Shown here: positions 21,630 to 34,801 of the stretch, one piece after another
Layout of the letters: every line of letters starts with the position of its first letter
Position numbering within the stretch: position 1 is the first letter of the stretch
From: Bathynomus jamesi
Lineage: Eukaryota > Arthropoda > Malacostraca > Isopoda > Cirolanidae
Direction of reading: 5' to 3'
DNA: 64,000 bases
NCBI GenBank assembly: GCA_023014485.1
Contig: JAJOZX010001080.1
Coordinates: 649,501 to 713,500 of the forward strand
The notes under the pieces: generated by a model
What the model was told of the DNA's origin: nothing
Database searches by the model: none
Seen by the model: the letters and a program-made list of their open reading frames with translations, nothing else
Translations under genes and position numbers: made by a program

Positions 21630-23150
21630 TGAGTAGAAGTTAGCAAATGTAACACCACAAGGAAAATCCTTGTAATTACCGCCTGATCAGTTTAACATCA
21701 GTTGTCAGCAAACTGTTGGAATCTATCATTACAAAACATATTGTGTATCACCTTGAATCTAACAATCTAATTCTTTATTCTCAACATGGATTTAGGCAAC
21801 ATAGATCCTGTCTGACAAACCCGTTAAGAGTTTTCCATCATATGCATACACTATACGATGCAAGTAGGACAATAGATATAGTGTATCTTGACTTTCAAAA
21901 AGCCTTTGACAAAGTCCCTCACATGAGATTGATGGCTAAAGTCAAAAGACTAGGAATCACTGGGCTCATTTCCAACTGGATTGAGGATTGGTTAAAAGAT
22001 AGGAAGCAGAGAATGGTAATAAATGGAGTGGCTTCGGAGTGGGTGCCCATCACCAGTGGTGTCCCACAGGGCTCCATTCTGGGTCCTTTACTTTTTATCA
22101 TCTATATTAACGATATAGATGTTGGGCTTCTAAGTACAATCTCCAAATTAGGAAGTAGTGTAGGTACCGAGGAGAGCGTGAGAACACTTCAGAATGACCT
22201 TGACAGGTTTGGCGAATGGTCTGCTACGTTGCAGCTGCCATTCAACTTAGACAAATGTTATAAAAACCTGAATACCGATTACTCTCTCTTGGGAATGAAC
22301 TTCACTGAGACTGATCTGGAGAAAGACTTGGGAGTCTATATCAGCAATGATCTGAAACCATCGAAGCACTGTGCAGAAGTCAAAAAGAGGGCCTTAAAAA
22401 TATTATGTTATATTAAAAGACAGTTCCAGTTTTGGAACAAGGAGACTGTAATGTCTCTTTATAATTCACTCGTCAGACCTCAACTGGAATACTGTGCAGT
22501 TTTCATCTCCATTCCTCAGGAAGGACATAGAAAGGTTAGAAAGAGTACAAGCAAGGGCTACAAAATTGATCCCTTCAATGAGAATGCAAAGCTACCAATG
22601 GAGATTGGAGCACCTAAATCTGTTTACCTTAGAGACGAGGTTGTTGTGGGGTCAGCTTATTCAAATCTTCAAGATGCTCAATGGAATAGACAGGGTAGAT
22701 TACAGGAACTTATTCTCACTTAATGCCAATCCGACAAGAAATAATGGGTTTAAATTGGAACTAAAGACATTTAGGACCTCTGTCTGTGGCAATTTCTTTT
22801 CCTATAAAATAGTTAATATCTGGAACCAACTTCCCTCAGAGGTTGTTTCCAGCCAAAGTGTAAATGGGTTTAAAAATAGGCTAGACAAAGTACTGAATAC
22901 TCTCATAGTTTAAGAGTAAAACATAACATAATTCTGCAGGAGTTCGCATGCTAATTATAGAGCTTTTTATATATTCTCCACTTTCTTGTAAAATTTCTTT
23001 GGCTACTTTTCCATGGTCAAGGTATTTTCTTCAAACTTTTTCCATACCTGCCTCTTGCAGGGAGGGTGTGGAGGGAGCCTTCTACTTTTCTATCCAGTTT
23101 TCTACTACTGCTAGGATAGTTGAAAGAAAAATAAACTTGTTTAATAACAG
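21630..23150 (+). pseudogene. CR1-type reverse transcriptase (family 1), FADD deleted
   Basis: 5'-truncated copy beginning at NYR-like PISLTSVVSKLLESI. The open frame 21716-22723 carries QHGFRQHRSCLTN, IVYLDFQKAFDKVPH and SGVPQGSILGPLLF, but where relatives have KFADDTKLGSS this copy reads ISKLGSS: the catalytic Asp pair is removed by a clean 18-bp in-frame deletion. A second small deletion follows LDKC. After a frameshift near 22490 the C-terminal part continues to VLNTLIV with a stop at 22913, then the 3' UTR to about 23150. It is inserted in an RLE-type element. Confidence 0.92.
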
Positions 23151-23151
23151 G

Positions 23152-25100
23152 AACCTCCCAGAGTGGACCAGAAGGTCTTCCAGGCTTTCTCTTCTCTCTC
23201 TCTCTCATTAATTCCAATGGAACACTTGCATCTATTCCCAAAAGTTTTTTTTTTTTCCCCTTATTACTATGTCTGGTTTTATTGCTCTGTTTTCTGGTGT
23301 GTTCCTGTGGGTATGATGGTGTCATGGAAAATGGTAATGATCGCACCTTTTCCCTGTTGGTGACTGGCATCTGGTGCTTTTTGCATACACACCAATGGAT
23401 GAGCCTACATATCTTGTCTGTATAAAATCCATCTTCCACTAGCTGTTCGATACGCTCTACTTCCTGTCAGCAGAACTGGCATTTATCATTAAGTGAAATC
23501 CCAGCCATCTTTTTAAATTCATTTGTATATAGTGCTTGCTCTTAAGCATCCATCACAATTTCCTCTCCATCAGAACATAAGTTGCCTTTATATAACCATT
23601 CAAGAAATCTCTCCTTCTCAATGTAATCTTTTTCTATTTCTGCTGCAAATTTGCCTGCTCTGACACTGCCTCAACTGCTCCACTTTTTCATTTTGTTGAT
23701 CTCCAGTACACACTTTCCAACTCTCTCATGATATTATAGGTGATTGTCTTTTTGGTATTTGTCACTTCATGAATGTAAGTTGGTGAAAAGCGTTTTGCTA
23801 GTTGGGTGACTGAGGGTTTTGGCTATGATTCTCATCATGATGTTTGTGTACAAGGTTCTTCCATCCGTCTATTGTCAATCTTCCACACAGCTATCTCCTT
23901 ACTTTCAGCATGCAGCTTTAAGTCATCCATAAATAACAAATGGTTTATGGTCATGATTGGATCTGTCTTCCCTCTGACAGGTTGCAGCCGCTATTGCCTT
24001 TCAGAAGTTTAAGGGGTTCAGGGTGAGGCAATAAAATGGGGGTAACAAACTGTTACCCTGGAAAATACTCTTTGGATATGGACATCCCCTAATTTGATTT
24101 TGCTCTGTTCATGGGTTAGGGTTATATTCATTCTCCAATGCTCCATTCTTCTGCTTTGAAAATGTATTGTCTTATTGTCTGTGTTGTATAGCTTCATACA
24201 TTCTAAAATCCATGAATGGAGCATGCTATCAAAAGCATTCTGATTTTTCCATCTTTTCTTACAATCTTCAATTATAGTTTGGTTGATTAAAGGCTTATCC
24301 TTCATTCTGAGGCATCATTTTCTACACCCTTTCTCTTATTCTAGGTAATTGTTCAATATAAGATAACTGTATACATGATCTGCTATTATTAGTCAATAAT
24401 TTATATGTAGTAGGTAAACAGATAGGCCTATACTTTTGGGGGAGGTGAATTTCTTGTGACTTTCGTATTATAGTGTTCCATGTCACCCATTCTGGGGGCA
24501 TCTTCCTCACCATTTATGATTTGTTGAAAGGCCTGTTTATAATACTTATGTAATGTAGTAGTCTGTTTAATCCAAAAGTTTGGGAGCTGGTCTGTTCCTC
24601 AACTTTTGAAGTTGGTAAAGCTTGCCCATTTTAATCTAAGGGTTTTGCATTATGGTGATGTTTTGTATTTGTTGTATCTCTATTGACCTGTCTCACTTCC
24701 TCTATCAAATCAGCTTCATTCTTCTGTTGCACTACCTTGGAAAAGTTACCTCCAGTAGTTATCCAGGGCATTTTGGTCTGGCAGTTGCTTTACTTTTATC
24801 GTGTCTCATATTAGATTTTTATAAAGAGCACATGGGTTCTTTGCACATACATGATTTTGTTTTTAACCTTTTATCTCAGCTCTCTTCTTTATTTGTTGAG
24901 CTAACACTTTAATTTAATTTATGAACTCTTAAATGCTCTGAAAGATGACATTTCCATGCTGTGGTGTAAGAACATTTAAAAGGTTTTTCTCTTTTCTGGC
25001 TTATATTTTCTTTTTACTTTTTCTTTTCACATTCTGGGGACCCCAGCCCAGAGTCAAACCAGATCTGTGTTCATCTGTTAACGATGCTTCCAAGGGCTCT
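23152..25100 (-). pseudogene. RLE-type (R2/NeSL-like) reverse transcriptase-endonuclease
   Basis: Minus strand, in several frames: KMPPEWVTWNTI (24510), KYRPICLPTTYKLL, AFDSMLHSWILECMKLY (24240), a degraded GxFQG block (24050), HLLFMDDLKLHAESKEI with the catalytic FMDD (about 23925), AGISLNDKCQFC (decayed zinc knuckle), DGFYTDKICRLIHWCVCKK (23430), IKPDIVIR and LGIDASVP (endonuclease core, 23290-23200). The order RT, zinc knuckle, restriction-like endonuclease is that of the R2/NeSL group. It continues at 21610-21390 beyond the CR1-type insertion. Confidence 0.75.
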
Positions 25101-25109
25101 TTTCAAGAT

Positions 25110-27600
25110 AGTGACACTATCCTGAATTGTTTCCAGTTATATAGTGGGGCTGTTGGGTTGTTAGATATCTATTCTAGATAAGAATTTAAATTCTTTTTGA
25201 GCAACCCAGTTGCTCCCATTATCACTGGTATTATTTCTATTTCATATAGCAACCAGGTTCTTTTTACATAATTTTTTAGATCTAGGTATTTGGTTATCTT
25301 TCCCCTTTCTGCTTGGTTTACTCCATAATAGTTGGGGATGCTTATGTCAGTAATTTGTCCCTTTCTTTTCTCTCTGTCCCATATTACTATATCAGGGTTC
25401 ATGGCTCTGTTTTGGATATACAGTATATCTTCCTATAGGAATGATTTTGTCATTATATTAGATGACCAACACTATCCACCTCAGCATGATAGAATCTACA
25501 CCTATCATTATTACTGAGTCCAGCCATTTTTTAAAATGTATTTGTTAGAAGTGCAAGATATTGGGCACCCAGTATTAGCTGTTTGTCATCATACAGCAGA
25601 ACTACTCCTTACCCATTCCAATAATCCTTCTTTATTCATGTAGTCCTTTTGAAGTTCTTGATAGTATTTTCCAACCCTTTGGTGTTGGTTCCCATTCTTC
25701 TGCACATTTGGCTTGTTGTTCTAGGAGAAATATTTTTGCAACTTTTCCTAGCAATTAATGTGGCTGGTACTCTTTCAGTGTCTATTTCTTCTGTCATACT
25801 ATTCTCTCCAAAGTGCTGGGCTAGTTTGGTTATAAAAGTTCATTGAGTTACTCTTGTGAGGTGGTATTCATGAACTGGAGCTATTGTAGGGTTAGAAGAG
25901 CTCCTCAGATACAGCCCAATGCTGATGGGCAATGATTGGTGCAGCTAGTTAACCTGTAAATCCCATCCCTCCCAATTTTCTTGGCAGGTACAATCTGGTA
26001 AGACACTGAATCCAGTTATTCTATTTAGAGTGAAGAATTTCCTGGTCTTAACATTTAGTTTGTTCAGTTCTGATTGCAGCTAATCTATTATCCCTTTACT
26101 ATAATTAACAACAGGGATGATGAGTCAATTTATAGCCATTATTTTATTTTTTGATGCAAGTTGGCTCTTGTAGATCTTTTTCAGTCTTTGCACATACTCT
26201 CCACTGATTTTCTCTCACATTTGCCAATGTTCTATATTAACCTTCTCTTCTATTCCAAGGAATACTGGTATACTGTCTGCAATCAGACCAGTAAATAGTT
26301 TTTGGTGGTAGTGAGGCAGCAAATTGAGAAGTATTTGGGAGATTTGTCTCATGAGTTTTAGGGATGAGGGTTGTATCTTGTATGCCATTCTAGTGTTTCT
26401 TCTTCTCCCTGCAAAATTCTGTGAAAAGCACAAGTGTAATGATGGTGTAATGCCATGTTCCATTTCAGCCAGAAATTTGGAAGCTTATCTAGGCCAGGTT
26501 TTTTGAAGTTGGATAATTTTGCCAATTTCTTTCTTACCTAATCTTCCATCACAAATAACTCCTCCATTTCCAGTTTACACTCATTTGCTACTCTGATGGT
26601 CTCTATCCAGTCGGGGGGTGGGGGGTGAAATTTGGGATAAGTTTCTTTTGCATATATAGGCCAGCAGTATAATTTATTTGATTAAGTTCAGTGAGATCTA
26701 TGTTGGATGGGACTAATCTATTAATTGCTACATTTACTCTGTATAACAGTTGTTTAAATTGTCTATTTTCACTAAGTTTGATCAGTTAGGGCCAGTTTTC
26801 CATATTCATGGTTTTAACAATTTCAATTAGATTTGCTAATTCCTCCTCTATTTCCATTCACTGTAAATCTATATCTTCATGTCATGGTGGTGGTGAGGGG
26901 GGAGGTGTTCTTGATCTGGCTGGGGAAGGTAATGATGCGTCAAAGGATCCACGCAAACTGGGTGGTGAGCCACCCATTCCTATCTTATGGTTTGGATTGG
27001 TCAAAGAATGTTGGCTGGTGTGCTGCCTGCTTTGTGTATCCAATGAGCTATCAGATGAATCATCATCAATATTTTGTGCTATATCAAGGCACTGGAATAG
27101 TGGAATAGGGTTCATTATTTGGCTGGTTTCATTGTGGATAAGCTTATCTATTTCATCATTCATGTATTCTATTTCTTGTTCACTGAATATTTTCTGGGCT
27201 ATGAAGTTATGCTTCTGAGTAGTCAATCTTGGAGCTGGAGTCTCTCTTACATGGGCAAAAGTGGAAGATGATGTCTCTCCATTCCCTGTGATATCCTTCT
27301 GTCTCATGCTTCTGTCTGGCATACTTTGTAGCCCTTATCAGTGTCCATTTCTTTTCTCTTGTCCACAATCTTTTCATTTTTTCCCTCTCTTTCTTCTCCT
27401 TCTCTGGCAATATAGTCCTCATTTGCTTCCCTAAGGGCTTTTTGCTTGATGTGAATAATTTCCTCCTCTGTAAAGTACTTATGCGCTTGTGAGGCTAGTA
27501 ATTGTAACTTTTTGACAGAAGTGTTTCTCTTTTCTTCCAGTAGGTTGGATTTTCTGATCTGTTCTACTATCATTATGTTCTTTTGTCTGCTTCATTTCTC
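25110..27600 (-). pseudogene. RLE-type element, second large copy
   Basis: Minus strand: charged N-terminal segment (27573-26882, with Ser/Pro-rich stretches), LSNFKKPGLDKLPNFWLK near 26530, a finger segment, then NYSKGIIDWLQSELNKLNVK-like thumb near 26080, a decayed Cys/His knuckle (CRFYHAEVDSVGHLI near 25480), and the endonuclease at 25402-25169: NPDIVIWDREKRKGQITDIS, ERGKITKYLDLKNYV, PVIMGATGLLKKNLNSYLE. The palm motifs between fingers and thumb are missing. It lies upstream of, and in the same orientation as, the 23152-25100 copy. Confidence 0.7.
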
Positions 27601-28430
27601 AAACTGAGTATTTGGAGCAGTGCAAAATTGTCTTTTCTTCAATGGCCTACTTTATCTTATCATACTTACATAGGGTTTTTTTGGGGCCACTTTTTGTTGA
27701 TACAGCTGGGGTCCAGGGTCATTATTTTGACCTGGTGGGGTTCCCTGCAATGATCCCTTTGGTGAAGTTGTTTCTTCTCTGGGTTTGAGAAAAGTTGCAC
27801 CATCGCTCTCCTCACCCACACTTGTGCGTAAGCAGGTTGAGAGGACCTTTTTATCCTGGGCAACATCCTGCCAGTATGAGTTTTGCTTAGTAGACTTTCT
27901 ATACTTCTTTTTGTTTTAGGCAAGTTTAGTTGGGGTTACACATTTATGTTCCTCATAGCCTATTGCTAAACCCTTAGATGGTGGGACTGAAGACACCCGA
28001 GGAATACCTCCTGGTTTATACTCTTTTTAGTATTTTTAAGAGCTGTAAGTGATGCTTCCACCTGAAACCAAACACTTCAACTATATCTGAACTTGGCCTA
28101 ACATTGATTTGCCACTAAGATTATGTTCTTTTCTTTTCTCCAATGGTCCAGTTTATTGTGTCATACTGATATACATTTCTTGTTGGGCCCATTGTCCAAT
28201 GTAACTGCTGGGATCCAGGGTCAATACCTTGACCTGGTGGGATCCCCCGCATTGATCCCTTTGGTGAAGTTTCTTCTCCTCTGGGTTTGAGAAAAGATGC
28301 ACCACATAGCTCTCCTCACCCACCCTGGTGCGTAAGCAGGTTGAGGGGACCTTTTTATCTTGGTGACATCCTGCCAGTATGCGAGTTTTCCTTAGTAGAC
28401 ATTATGTCCCATTCTTGTTTGTGGATAGTT
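27600..28430. repeat. Direct duplication of an RLE-element 5' region
   Basis: About 310 bp at 27600-27915 recur at 28110-28430 (shared GGTCCAGGGTCA/GGATCCAGGGTCA, GACCTGGTGGG, GATCCCTTTGGTGAAGTT, GTGCGTAAGCAGGTTGAG, ACATCCTGCCAGTATG). These look like 5' ends of two copies of the minus-strand elements to the left. Confidence 0.75.
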
Positions 28431-28499
28431 ACAGGTTGGAGGGGTTTCCCCCACACCCATCCCTTATTTTGTCACCTTTTATGACATGCTGGGACCACA

Positions 28500-28645
28500 T
28501 GGGAAGTTCCCTGCATGGATTCTTTCATGCTCTTTGAGCCTATACTTTGTTGCTACACTGAATGAACACCCCACATTTAAGAAGCCTCAAATCCAGTGTG
28601 CATTTTCACATGGTTTTCCAGGCTAGAGTCCCTGTGTTGCACTAA
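28500..28645 (-). pseudogene. Two decayed C2H2 fingers past the stop of the zinc-finger gene
   Basis: Minus strand beyond the stop at 28659 reads, in shifting frames, DSSLENHVKMHTGFEAS and KYRLKEHERIHAGNFP, each with the H-x3-H and linker pattern of a finger. The gene therefore once had at least ten fingers. Confidence 0.65.
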
Positions 28646-28658
28646 ATGAATATTCCCT

Positions 28659-30984
<2,326 letters not shown>

Positions 30985-30985
<1 letters not shown>

Positions 30986-32150
30986 TTTGGACACATGGCA
31001 CATCAAAACTTGAAGGTCAAAGATATGGGGAAAGATGGACTGAGGAAGGTTGTTCCAAAGTTGACCAGTTCAGTAGATAAAGATTGAGAATACTGATTAA
31101 CCCTTGTGTTACAGAGTTGGACAGAAAAGTGATGAGAATGTGTTGGAAGTCTGGTACTGCATGCTCTCATTAAAGGAGGCAACATACTGTTAGTATGTTC
31201 AGAAGAGCAGTGTCCGTCATAGCAGAAACAGTAAAGAGAGTGAGGAAACATTGCAGTGAAGAAAAAAAATAGAGAGAGGCAGTATAAGGTGGAAAATTGA
31301 TGAAACAAAAAGCCTTGATTACACACAGTCAAGTAGAGCTGTGTGGGTTCACTCTGCCCAGTTCCTCACAGGAGGAAATGAGACTCCTCCCTGTACAGAG
31401 ACAGCAAATGAGTGGGGATGAAGAAACTGCAGTCAGCACAACACAACCTCTAAGAAGCTGTTTTACAAGGAAACACAAAGAATGTTACAGAAAGAGGAAG
31501 GATCAAGTTGTGTATTGTTAAAGATAAGGAGATAGTTACGTGGAAGATTATGAGGAGTAGACAAATGAAGGAACTGAGTTTTCAAGACAGTGAAAGCCAC
31601 AAGGATTTTTCTGTCCCAATCAGAGATAGCAGAAAAATCAGAGGTCTGGTTTGTCATAGCTGATTCATGCAAAGCATGGAGTAATTGTTATGAGTTTTGT
31701 GAAGTGAGTGCAGAAATGAAAAGTGGCATTATTGGTATAGGAGTGGATAGGATCAGAAGTACAACTTAAAAGATCATTAGTTAATAAATAAAAGGAAGTG
31801 TGTGACAGGACAGGCCTCTGAAGAACACCACTATCAAAAGCCTTTGGAGAAGAACAGTGGTCATTCAAAAACTTTAGAAAGGTAAGAAATCAAAGTTATT
31901 GGGTGATAGTTGGATGGTCACCCTTCTTTGGAACAGGATGAATGAAATGAATGAATGAATGAAAAGTAGCAGATCAAAGATAAAGATGAAATAGTTTGCT
32001 TAGGCAGGGTGTAAGCACAGAAGCACAGTTCTTCAGAACAACAGAAGGGACCCTTCAGGACTTCCTACAGTCGAGCCTAGATAGGGCAGAAAAAACGTCT
32101 TTGAAAGGTATTCTAATTTCAAGCATAATTAAGTCAGATGAGAGAGGGGA
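30985..32150 (-). pseudogene. Jockey/CR1-like reverse transcriptase remnant
   Basis: Minus strand in broken frames: HPVPKKGDHPTITQ (NYRPI region), then DSGVLQRPVLSHTSFYLLTN with DLLSCTSDPIHSYTNNATFH, corresponding to SGVPQGSVLSPTLFLLFINDLLS...YADDAT; the catalytic pair has become NN. The C-terminal region reads ELVNFGTTFLSPSFPISLTF near 31050, the typical WNSLP-x-FP end. It lies inside the zinc-finger gene intron in the same orientation. Confidence 0.7.
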
Positions 32151-32527
32151 GGAGGCTAGGCTACTCTGACTGAGTGGCAAATAGTTATATGCATACATCA
32201 ATTCTGATTAAAATGGCTTAATCAAATATTCTCACAAGAACTAATTCTCAAACAGACATTACATGTTCTATGTTTTATTATTTTAAAACTGTCTGCCAAA
32301 ATAACCCATTCATTTCACTTTTCTGGAGCTTGCTTATCAGTTAAAAATTTGGAACAGTCTTCATTTATCTTCACTTCCATCATATTATTAGAACCTTATG
32401 AGGTAAAGTGTAGCCAGAGGAAGATTTTCATTTAATATCCAGTTATAGTTTCATACTTTAGAAAAAGGCTGCAGCTCCTGCTTTCCAGTGCCATACCCAG
32501 ATGTCCAGTACATCTCTATTGCATTAA

Positions 32528-32614
32528 CCCTCTAACGCCAACTGAGTCGAATACTTAGCATTTCAAATACACGCATTTAGACTTAACCCTACAAAAATGT
32601 TCAGCATTAAAGGG
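32528..32614. mobile_element. 87-bp piggyBac-type miniature element, copy 1
   Basis: TTAA on both sides (32524-32527, 32615-32618); ends CCCTCTAACGCCAACTGAG and, inverted, CCCTTTAATGCTGAACATT. A second copy of identical length is at 45253-45339. TTAA duplication and CCY ends are piggyBac marks. Confidence 0.8.
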
Positions 32615-32944
32615 TTAATCTTTGCTTCATCATGTAATCAAACTCATTATTGAGACTCATTGCAAGCATCAAAATTGTTATAATCAACTATATAAAACAG
32701 AAAATAGTAAAATTACTTGATTCTAAAATTCATTTTCATTTCAAATAATTTCTTGACAAAGTAAACTCACAAATTTTTCAATTCCAAACATCGTGTGTGT
32801 TTTGTCACTAATTTGGCCTATATATTATAATATTTAAAAAAAGATTTTCACCTTTCTGATTTCTACTCTGTTTTACTGTTTGACTACTGTTGGTACTGTC
32901 ACTAGACTTCTTTCAAATGAACTGAGAAAACTTTTTCATCCTAC

Positions 32945-33166
32945 CTGTTTATTTAAAGGTTTACCATCAGTCCTCAGTTTATGGTCATTAATGTTCAGTT
33001 TTCTAAGCTTAACCAGTGGGTATTTGGAACACTGAATTCTTCTAAACAGAATTTGCTTACTCATTAACATATTACAATCTTGTTTATGATTCTCAACTTT
33101 TGAAATTTCCTCTGAATTTGAATCATAAATTTCAAGGCTTTCTTTCTGACACATATCTTCAGATCT
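32945..33166 (-). CDS. C2H2 zinc-finger gene, exon 2
   Basis: An exon of 74 codons bounded by an acceptor (AATTTGTTTCAG) and a donor (CAG|GTAGGA), phase 0 at both ends, so it joins exon 1 and exon 3 in frame. The peptide is acidic and polar (SEDMCQKESLEIYDSNSEEI...) and carries CSKYPLVKLRKLNINDHKL, a paralogue of part of the linker in exon 3. No finger is encoded. The splice sites and phase match are seen directly; the function is unknown. Confidence 0.75.
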
Positions 33167-34801
33167 CTGAAACAAATTTTTAAAAAGACATTACATGTAA
33201 ATATTTGCTAAAGATAAAAAATAATTGTGAATTTTTATAATTTTAGAAAGCTACAGAAGTAAAAAGTTTTATTACAAGAAATCTTCAAGTTATTACAAGT
33301 AGTGTGTCTAGATTTGTGCTTGGAAAAAACCAGGACAGAGAAGGATCTATGAATTTGAAAAAGGGGCAGGCAGAGTGCAGATATAATTATGCCTGAAATA
33401 TATGCCAAGGGAAATGAGGCTCACAATTAGGGCGTTTGTGGGAGTGCTGTAAGCTCCCCCAATGGGGTCCAGGGTAGAGCCCCATGGAGCCCAAGCATTT
33501 TAGGCTGTTTTCAGCATGAGAAATGCCTTTTTCCAGACCACTAATTTAACATATGCCTAAATATTTCTAGACAAAATTCTGTGTTGATAAAATATAACTT
33601 TTTAACAGAGTAAATGAATACTAAATATCATAATACACACCTTTTAGTTCCACATTTGCATGGTATATAATTAATAACTTAAAATATGTAAAAGCAAAAC
33701 AAAATATTTTATCAAATACCCACTCTTACAAAGGGATAAACACCAACCCCACTCAGTAATGTCAGAATACCAACTAACTCCATAACTCATGTAGGCCATG
33801 ATTCATTTAACAGTGTCAGAATACCAACTAACTCCATAATTCATGTAGGCCATGATTCATTTAACTTATTCTTGAAATTTCTGAAATCCAATGACAGATG
33901 AGTCATATTTTTGTTCCTAAAAAATGTTTCTAAAGACTGGGACAGCTCTCTCAAAACTGGGACACATAGACACTCTAATTACAAGACTTTCAGATTCAGT
34001 TCTTATATGAGAATAGAGTGATTAGTTAACCAATTGCAACATCAATGTCACCAACACCAAATATACTCTTACTTAGAGAATAAAAGATAAAAATTAAATT
34101 CTATAAAATTGAGACAAATGACAAAGTAGTAAAATGAAAAAGGAATAACAAGAATAAAATGAATGGAGCAACAGTTAAAATGGGTAAATACTGAGGCTTA
34201 AAAGGATTATTTTTGAGAGACTGACAGCCTTCTGAGCATCTTAACTTAAAAACTCGCTACTGGGATAATACAATCCTGCCCAAAGCTCCAAAGTGAGTAC
34301 AAGTGCTATCCTCATCTCAGTACTCTGCGAGATGATGCCACTAAGTTTCCAAGGCTGGGACACTCAATCTAAAAATGGAGCACAGTCAAGAGGACTATAC
34401 AATCATTACAGTAGAGCTAAGGGCATCTCTAATGAAGACTATTGTGTAAGGGAGATATGGCCAATTCAAAAGTATGCAAGTAGAGTTTCCTTTCATCAGG
34501 ACATAAAGGGTAACCCCAGGGGCAGCTGTAGCCACATCTTCACAAATTGCAGTTAATTGGGATTAACAATGACATTTCCACTTTACTGCCAGATAATGAG
34601 AAATACAGCTCTAATCCTTCAAAGGAAATCCTCAAAAGGAATAGTGTATTCAGACAGAGGTACAGGGAGCAAGTGAACTTTGGGAACTGGTTTGCATCTT
34701 TATTCCCAGTAATGATACACTGGGTAGGTATCCAACAAAACTCAACCCACCATCCATGACAACCATTTCAAAATATCTAAAAATATGAGGTGAAGATAAT
34801 T
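33167..34801 (-). other. Zinc-finger gene intron 1, proximal part
   Basis: AT-rich. It contains a 54-bp tandem duplication (33761-33868, unit starting GTCAGAATACCAACTAACTC) and, at 33420-33530, a GC-richer CCCCCAATGGGGTCCAGGG segment of the sort found in dispersed repeats. Short plus-strand frames at 34293-34759 are not recognised. Confidence 0.5.

Noticed and set aside
34293..34759. Two adjacent plus-strand frames
   Set aside because: No family resemblance; they lie in an intron on the opposite strand to the gene.
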